This document shows positions 42,111 to 46,984 of a DNA stretch of 46,984 nucleotides, in pieces. The position numbers and the translations under genes are program-made. How positions within the stretch are numbered: position 1 is the first letter of the stretch; each line of letters begins with the position of its first letter. The DNA is from Polyangiaceae bacterium. GTDB lineage: Bacteria; Myxococcota_A; Polyangia; Polyangiales; Polyangiaceae. The DNA lies in the NCBI GenBank assembly GCA_025936045.1, contig JAICUB010000048.1:1-46984 (forward strand). The letters run 5' to 3'. Under the pieces are notes generated by a model. The model made no database searches. It saw nothing but the letters and a program-made list of their open reading frames with translations, and was not told the DNA's origin.

Positions 42111-43586
42111 TCAGGGCGTCACGGGTGCGCTCGGGGGCGAGCCGTACACGAGCGCGTGGCGGACTGGCGCGAGCGGCGCGGTGTCGTCCAGGTTGACGTT
42201 GCCGCTCGCGTCGAAGGAGACGCCGAGCTCGCGAAAGAGCGCGGGCAGGTCGAGCGGCGCGCCCGCGTTCGCGTGTGCGGCGGCGAGCGGAACCAAGACG
42301 GGCGCGCCGAGCGCGGCGTCCGCGACCTCGAGCGCGCGCGCGAGCGGCCACACCTGCGAGGCGTCCCCGCCGTGGCCGAGCACGTTGCGCAGACCGTTCT
42401 CGAGCCCGAGCCTGCCGCCCGACACGCGCCGTGCCTCGACGTCCGCGAGCAGGCAGAAGAGCCCGCCGCCCCAGTACGTGTCCGAAAACTCCGCGGGATG
42501 CTCGAGCCCGCGGCGCGTCATCGCGGCGAGGCCGCGCGGCATGTTCCGCAAGAACTCGCGCCACAGATCCGCTTCGCGATACCAGCCGAGGCGAGCGCGA
42601 ATGAGCGGCTCGTAGTACGTCGCGAGCCCTTCGTCGTACCACTTGCCTTCGTCGACGAACGAGGGAGTTCCGGCGTGGAAGAGCTCGTGCACGAGGATCC
42701 AGTCGTCGTGAAGCTCGGGCGGCGCCGCGTGCTCGCCGAGGATCACGACGACGCCGGGGCCGCTCGCGGGCAGCATTTTTCCGAACAAAACGCCGTGAAG
42801 CCCCGGGATCGGCGCGAGCACGACCAGCGTGCGTGGCGAAGGCGGGCGTTCGAAGAAGTCGCTCACGCCGCGTTCGGCGTCGGCGACCCAGCGCGCGAGC
42901 TCGTCCGGCGGGAGCGCGCGCGCGCCGTCGAGGATCGCGAGACGCACGCTCGCGCCCGCGACGTCGAGGTCGCGCGTCGTGACGGGGCCGAACGTCGTGT
43001 AGGTCGCGACGCGGAGCTCCTGCGACACCAAGACGAACGCGTCGCCTTCGCGGCGTAGGCCCGATTCGATCCCGCCGCTCGCGAAGCGGACGTGGATCGG
43101 CACGTCGTCGCGCTCCGGATCGGGTCGCAGGAGAAAGCTCGACGCGGGGGCGAGCAGCGAGCGACCGAAGCGACGCGCGTAATCGATCTCGTTTTCACGC
43201 CGTGCGACGCCGTCGAGATCCACGCTGTACGTGAGCTCCGCGACGCCGGGCGCGACGCGCGCGGCAGCGAAAACGCCCGACGGCCCGGCCGCGCCGTCGC
43301 TCTTTACGAACGGCGCGATTTTCGGCTCGGTCGGCGTGAATCCCGCCACGCTGCCGCCCGTGCAACGGGCCTGCACGCTCACGACGAACGGCGCTTCGCG
43401 CGGCGCGGACACGGTGTAGTCGCACGTCTCGGCGGGCGGCGCCGATTTCGCGTCCGCGGCCCGGCGCGCTGCGGCCCGACCCGGCGCGACGGCGCCGCGC
43501 GGCGCGTGGGACGGTGTTGCGCAGCTCGTGCAAAACCCCCAAAACCAAAAAAGCACGAACGACGACGAGCGGCGGCGCTCCAGCAT
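42111..43586 (-). CDS. exported gluzincin-type metallopeptidase-like protein
   Basis: 491 residues. The N-terminus is a short hydrophobic signal ending 'GFCTSC'; Cys22 could be lipidated but the lipobox is poor. A beta-rich first part is followed by 'WILVHELFHAGTPSF' (His300, Glu301, His304) and 'KWYDEGLATYYE' with Glu319, the HExxH...E zinc site of gluzincins such as peptidase MA/M61-like enzymes. The spacing between the last histidine and the third ligand is 14 residues, shorter than in classical M1. Likely periplasmic or surface aminopeptidase/protease-like activity. It starts 10 nt after the ubiB stop and is probably co-transcribed. Confidence 0.82.
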   Translation of the reverse strand: MLERRRSSSFVLFWFWGFCTSCATPSHAPRGAVAPGRAAARRAADAKSAPPAETCDYTVSAPREAPFVVSVQARCTGGSVAGFTPTEPKIAPFVKSDGAAGPSGVFAAARVAPGVAELTYSVDLDGVARRENEIDYARRFGRSLLAPASSFLLRPDPERDDVPIHVRFASGGIESGLRREGDAFVLVSQELRVATYTTFGPVTTRDLDVAGASVRLAILDGARALPPDELARWVADAERGVSDFFERPPSPRTLVVLAPIPGLHGVLFGKMLPASGPGVVVILGEHAAPPELHDDWILVHELFHAGTPSFVDEGKWYDEGLATYYEPLIRARLGWYREADLWREFLRNMPRGLAAMTRRGLEHPAEFSDTYWGGGLFCLLADVEARRVSGGRLGLENGLRNVLGHGGDASQVWPLARALEVADAALGAPVLVPLAAAHANAGAPLDLPALFRELGVSFDASGNVNLDDTAPLAPVRHALVYGSPPSAPVTP

Positions 43587-43596
43587 GCGCGCGTGC

Positions 43597-44922
43597 TCAG
43601 GGCGCGGGCGGCGGCGCCGGACGGAACCCGCCGGCGAGCGCGCGCGACGCGTACGGCAAGACGAGCCCGGGCAAGCCCTGGCGTGGCGCGAGGTGCCCCG
43701 CGAGCCCGAAGAGCATGATGAGCGTGCGCTCGACGTAGAAGTAGCCGTCGGGGTACTCGACGCTCTTCATCACGGCGCGGAGCCGGCCGCGTACCTGCCG
43801 AAAGCCCGTGAGCTTCTCCATCGCTTCGCGATCGAGCCGCGAAAAATCGGCGATTTTCGTGCCGGAAAGCACCTTCAGGTACTCGTGGCCGACCGCCTTC
43901 AAGAGCTCGCGGTCGCCCGTCGCCGACACGAAGCCCATGCGCTCGACGCCGGACAAGACGAGCTCGTCGCTGCGCGTGAGCACGCCTTTCACGACCATCG
44001 TCATGCCCTCGGCGAGCGACGGCGTCACCTCCTCCACGGCGCCGAAATCCAAGATCACGAGCGTCGGACCCTGCCGTACGAGAAAGTTCCCCGGGTGCGG
44101 GTCGGCGTGGAAGACCCGCTGTCGAAGCAGCATCTCGAAGTAGCATTCGACGAGCAGCTTGCCGATCGTTTCGGGCTCGATGCCCGCGGCGCGCTGGCCC
44201 TCGACGTCGTTGATCTTCATGCCCTCTTCGAACGACATCGAGAGCACGCCGCCTTGCGTGAGCTCGGGGAACACCGTCGGGATGACGACGTCCTTCCGTC
44301 CCGCGAAGATGCCGCGCAGGCGCTCCATGTTTTGCCGCTCGTGCGCGTAATCCGTCTCGCGCGCGAGCATGGCCTCGAGCTGATCGAGAATGCGCTCGAC
44401 GCGCGCGATCGGTACGAGCAGCCGAATCACGGGCAAGACCGAGCGCATGACGCGGAGATCGGACGCGATGAGGCGCTCGATGTTGGGATAGAGCACCTTG
44501 ACCGCGATGGGGCGGCCGTCACGCGCCGTCGCGCGGTGAACCTGAGCGAGCGACGCCGCCGCGATGGGCTCACGCTCGAAGCTGCCGAAGCGCGCGAGCG
44601 GATCGCTCCCGAACGCCTCGCACAGCCGCCCTTCGATCTCCGCGAAAGGGCGCGGCGGGACCTTGTCTTGAAGGTCTTCGAGCGCTTCCGAGAAGGCGGC
44701 CGGCAAGAACGTGCCGGTGACGCCGAGCACCTGCCCCATCTTGATGAACACGCCGCGCAACGTCGAAAAGCCGCGCGTGAGGCGGCGCGCGTTCTTTTTG
44801 TGGGCGGTCTCGAAGAGCCGCTCGCTCCGTTGCTTGCCGACGACGAGCGACAGCGCGAAGGTGAGCCCGTACGACGCGAAGATCGTCCAAAAGAGGATGA
44901 GCGCGCGCAGCGAACGAACCAC
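43597..44922 (-). CDS. ubiB: ABC1/UbiB (AarF) family atypical kinase
   Basis: 441 residues. The KxGQ motif 'FIKMGQ' (61-64), the Ala-rich loop 'AAASLAQVHRA', 'IAVKVLYPN', 'HADPHPGNFLV' and the 'ILDFGAVEEV' metal loop are all present, so the ATPase should be intact. An N-terminal hydrophobic stretch is followed by the family helices. The family assists quinone biosynthesis or lipid metabolism; the exact substrate is unsettled even in model organisms. A C-terminal Pro/Ala tail follows the last helices. Downstream lies the gluzincin gene, upstream leuD after 67 bp. Confidence 0.93.
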   Translation of the reverse strand: MVRSLRALILFWTIFASYGLTFALSLVVGKQRSERLFETAHKKNARRLTRGFSTLRGVFIKMGQVLGVTGTFLPAAFSEALEDLQDKVPPRPFAEIEGRLCEAFGSDPLARFGSFEREPIAAASLAQVHRATARDGRPIAVKVLYPNIERLIASDLRVMRSVLPVIRLLVPIARVERILDQLEAMLARETDYAHERQNMERLRGIFAGRKDVVIPTVFPELTQGGVLSMSFEEGMKINDVEGQRAAGIEPETIGKLLVECYFEMLLRQRVFHADPHPGNFLVRQGPTLVILDFGAVEEVTPSLAEGMTMVVKGVLTRSDELVLSGVERMGFVSATGDRELLKAVGHEYLKVLSGTKIADFSRLDREAMEKLTGFRQVRGRLRAVMKSVEYPDGYFYVERTLIMLFGLAGHLAPRQGLPGLVLPYASRALAGGFRPAPPPAP

Positions 44923-44989
44923 GCCCTAGCCTACACCGAGCGCCCGCGGGCGACTGCGCCCGGGCGAGCAAAGCCCGCGGCAGAAGGGC

Positions 44990-45592
44990 TCAGAACGCGA
45001 GGTAGGGCAGATTTGCCGCGGTCTTTTGCGTGGCGGCGGCGCCGTCCAGAAGCTGCGCAATCGGGTCCCACTCGCCGTTGACGAGCGCGTCGCGAGCGCC
45101 CGGCTTCATGCTGGCTTTCACGCTGAGGGAGCCCGCGGAAACGCTGCCGGCGACGAGATCGACCGTGACGGCCGTGTCCGGCTTCGCCGTGACGAGGCGC
45201 GCGAGCGCCTCCACGTCCTCGTGCGCCACGCAGACGCAGGGTATGCCGAGCGTCGTCGCGTTCCCGAAGAAAATCTCCGCGAAGCTTTCCCCGACGATGG
45301 CCTTGATGCCGAATTTTGCGAGTGCTTGCGGCGCGTGCTCGCGCGACGACCCACAGCCGAAGTTCTCGTTCGCCAGCAAAATGCTCGCACCGGCGTGCCG
45401 CGGATCATCGAGCGGATGCCCCTTCTTCGCGCCGTTCTCGTCGAAACGAACGTCGTAGAACAAGTATTGACCGAGCCCGTCGAACGTCACGCACTTCATG
45501 AAGCGCGCGGGGATGATGCGATCCGTGTCGATGTCGGTCCCGGGGACGTAGACGGATGTGCCTGTGACTCGAGTGATTTTGGCGAGGGTCAT
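44990..45592 (-). CDS. leuD: 3-isopropylmalate dehydratase small subunit
   Basis: 200 residues, the standard bacterial LeuD length. 'GTDIDTDRIIPARFMK' opens the swivel domain and 'NFGCGSSREHAPQAL' holds the conserved substrate-binding Ser-Arg pair. 'SFAEIFFGNATTLGIPCV' follows. With LeuC it isomerises 2- to 3-isopropylmalate in leucine synthesis. It follows leuC with only 7 bp between, forming a leuCD operon. leuB and a full-length leuA are not in the window. Confidence 0.96.
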   Translation of the reverse strand: MTLAKITRVTGTSVYVPGTDIDTDRIIPARFMKCVTFDGLGQYLFYDVRFDENGAKKGHPLDDPRHAGASILLANENFGCGSSREHAPQALAKFGIKAIVGESFAEIFFGNATTLGIPCVCVAHEDVEALARLVTAKPDTAVTVDLVAGSVSAGSLSVKASMKPGARDALVNGEWDPIAQLLDGAAATQKTAANLPYLAF

Positions 45593-45599
45593 GGTTTTC

Positions 45600-46984
45600 T
45601 CACGCTTTGAACACGGTGCGAGCGTCCGCGATGCGACCGCTGACGGCGGCGGCGGCGACCATCACGGGGCTCATCAAAATGGTGCGCCCCGTCGGGCTTC
45701 CTTGGCGACCCTTGAAGTTGCGGTTCGAAGAGGAAGCGCAGAGCTCGCGGCCGATGAGGCGATCCGGATTCATGGCGAGGCACATGGAGCAGCCGGGCTG
45801 ACGCCATTCCCAGCCGGCTTCGGTGAAAATCTTGTCGAGACCTTCGGCTTCGGCGGCGCGCGCCACGTCCATGGAGCCCGGGACGGCGAGCGCACGGACG
45901 CCGGGGGCGACTTTCTTGCCGCGGATGTGGCGCGCGACCTCGCGGAAGTCCGAGAGGCGGCCGTTCGTGCAGCTGCCGATGAAGGCGACGTTGACGGGCA
46001 CGCCCTGGATCGGTTTTCCGGCTTCGAGCTGCATGTAGTCGAGCGCTTCTTTGATCGAGGTTTGCTCGGCCTGCGTCTTGCCGTCTTCGGCGCGCGGCAC
46101 GCTCTCTTCGATGCTGATGGCTTGGCCCGGATTGATGCCCCAGGTGACGGTGGGTGCGATGTCCTGCGCGTCGAAGCGCACGACGTCGTCGTACGTCGCA
46201 TCGGCGTCGGACGCGACGGAGCGCCAGTATTCGAGCGCGCGCTCCCAGGCCGCGCCCTTCGGTGCGAGCTCGCGACCCTTCAGGTACTCGAACGTGGTCT
46301 CGTCCGGGTTCACGTAGCCGACGCGCGCGCCGCCTTCGATCGACATGTTGCAGAGCGTCATGCGCTCTTCCATGCCGAGGGCGCTCACGGCGTCGCCCGC
46401 GTACTCGTAGGCGTAGCCGGTGCCGCCGTTCACGCCGAGCGTGCGGATCACGTGCAAAATAACGTCTTTCGCGTACACGCCGGGACGCAGTCGGCCGCTT
46501 ACCTCGATTTTGCGCACCTTGAGCGGCGCGAGCGAGAGCGTCTGCGTGGCGAGCACGTCACGCACCTGCGTGGTGCCGATGCCGAACGCGATCGCTCCGA
46601 AGGCACCGTGAGTCGAGGTGTGCGAGTCACCGCAGGCGATCGTCATGCCCGGCTGCGTGAGGCCGAGCTCGGGGCCGATCACGTGCACGATGCCCTGGTG
46701 TCCGGAAGAGACGTCGAAGAACCGAATGCCGTTTTCGGCGCACGCTTGCTCGAGCGCGACGATCATGCCCTCGGCCAAGCTGTCCTTGAACGGGCGCAGG
46801 CGCGTGTCGGTCGGGACGATGTGGTCGACGGTCGCGAAGTTGCGGTCGGGGCGCGCGACCTTCAGACCGAGGTCACGGAGCATGCCGAACGCCTGCGGGC
46901 TCGTCACCTCGTGGAGCAGGTGAAGGCCGATGAAAATCTGCGATTGCCCGCCGGGCAGCGCGCGAACGGTGTGCGCTTCCCAGA
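45600..46984 (-). CDS. leuC: 3-isopropylmalate dehydratase large subunit (5' end outside window)
   Basis: At least 461 residues are present. The frame continues to the right edge as 'WEAHTVRALPGGQSQIFIG' and then 'LHEVTSPQAF', the usual LeuC N-terminal part, so the true start lies outside. Aconitase-fold signatures are complete: 'DSHTSTHGAFGAIAFGIG', 'GSCTNGRLSDF' and 'GCSMCLAMNPD' with the three [4Fe-4S]-cluster cysteines. 'GGTGYAYEYAG' is also typical. It is the catalytic Fe-S subunit of the leucine pathway isomerase, paired with the downstream leuD. Confidence 0.97.
   Translation of the reverse strand, partial: WEAHTVRALPGGQSQIFIGLHLLHEVTSPQAFGMLRDLGLKVARPDRNFATVDHIVPTDTRLRPFKDSLAEGMIVALEQACAENGIRFFDVSSGHQGIVHVIGPELGLTQPGMTIACGDSHTSTHGAFGAIAFGIGTTQVRDVLATQTLSLAPLKVRKIEVSGRLRPGVYAKDVILHVIRTLGVNGGTGYAYEYAGDAVSALGMEERMTLCNMSIEGGARVGYVNPDETTFEYLKGRELAPKGAAWERALEYWRSVASDADATYDDVVRFDAQDIAPTVTWGINPGQAISIEESVPRAEDGKTQAEQTSIKEALDYMQLEAGKPIQGVPVNVAFIGSCTNGRLSDFREVARHIRGKKVAPGVRALAVPGSMDVARAAEAEGLDKIFTEAGWEWRQPGCSMCLAMNPDRLIGRELCASSSNRNFKGRQGSPTGRTILMSPVMVAAAAVSGRIADARTVFKA

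Noticed and set aside
40942..42642. single 566-codon minus-strand gene
   Set aside because: The first ~185 codons are antisense to, or out of frame with, the gluzincin gene. The rest joins two unrelated fragments (HNH family, then recombinase), so it is a chance open frame over remnants.
41844..43058. 404-codon plus-strand frame across the remnant and gluzincin genes
   Set aside because: Arg/Ala/Glu-rich shadow opposite the conserved HExxH gene; no recognised domain.

Overview
The window looks like chromosomal DNA from a myxobacterium of the Polyangiales/Sorangiineae type. This rests on very high GC with strong third-position bias, a 16S rRNA 5' end, and gene families typical of that group. 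Those families are Gly/Ser/Thr-rich-linker lipoproteins, a zinc-ribbon plus GYF protein of the GltJ/AgmX class, a DUF1552/DUF1592 pair, an RCC1-repeat lipoprotein, and a decayed HNH endonuclease of a kind abundant in these genomes. The placement is inferred from content only; no search was run.

Layout. 1-511: start of a leftward rRNA operon (first ~68 nt of 16S) with leader, boxA-like site and promoter. 512-4505: leftward operon pepA - membrane protein - small membrane protein - PpiC-type lipoprotein - Roadblock-like protein, with the last four genes joined by three ATGA overlaps. 4612-8350: SDR oxidoreductase, ferredoxin-NADP reductase, and the GltJ/AgmX-like protein. 8375-11698: leftward Cys-rich lipoprotein - aroA - fabH. 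11794-15086: secreted DUF1592 and DUF1552 proteins, translationally coupled. 15237-19013: leftward DRE-TIM acyltransferase (2-isopropylmalate synthase-like), glutamate dehydrogenase, and a DNA methyltransferase. 19041-21401: radical SAM protein, a large palindrome, and a vapBC toxin-antitoxin pair. 21425-23405: ttcA, a TlpA-like thioredoxin, queD.

23470-30702 is a surface-protein block: a PEGA/TPR-like membrane protein, a propeller-like lipoprotein, and a 1544-residue lipoprotein combining a Gly-rich stalk, beta-helix, EGF-like modules and RCC1 repeats. 30753-35159 is tamB, reading toward it. 35240-39448: STAS-like protein, a YbdL-type aminotransferase, a LysR regulator divergent from yceI, and a CCA-like HD protein that lacks the nucleotidyltransferase head. 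39552-40907: a stalked alpha/beta-hydrolase lipoprotein. 40908-42110 has no intact gene; it holds a frameshifted HNH-endonuclease remnant and a tyrosine-recombinase fragment resembling integron integrases. 42111-46984: a gluzincin-like protein, a UbiB/AarF kinase, leuD, and leuC running off the right edge.

Most genes are housekeeping or envelope functions. I did not find a clear defence island, prophage or biosynthetic cluster. The parts most likely to hide new biology are the DUF1592/DUF1552 pair, the GltJ-like protein, the headless CCA-like protein, the DRE-TIM/GDH pair, and the remnant region near 41-42 kb.
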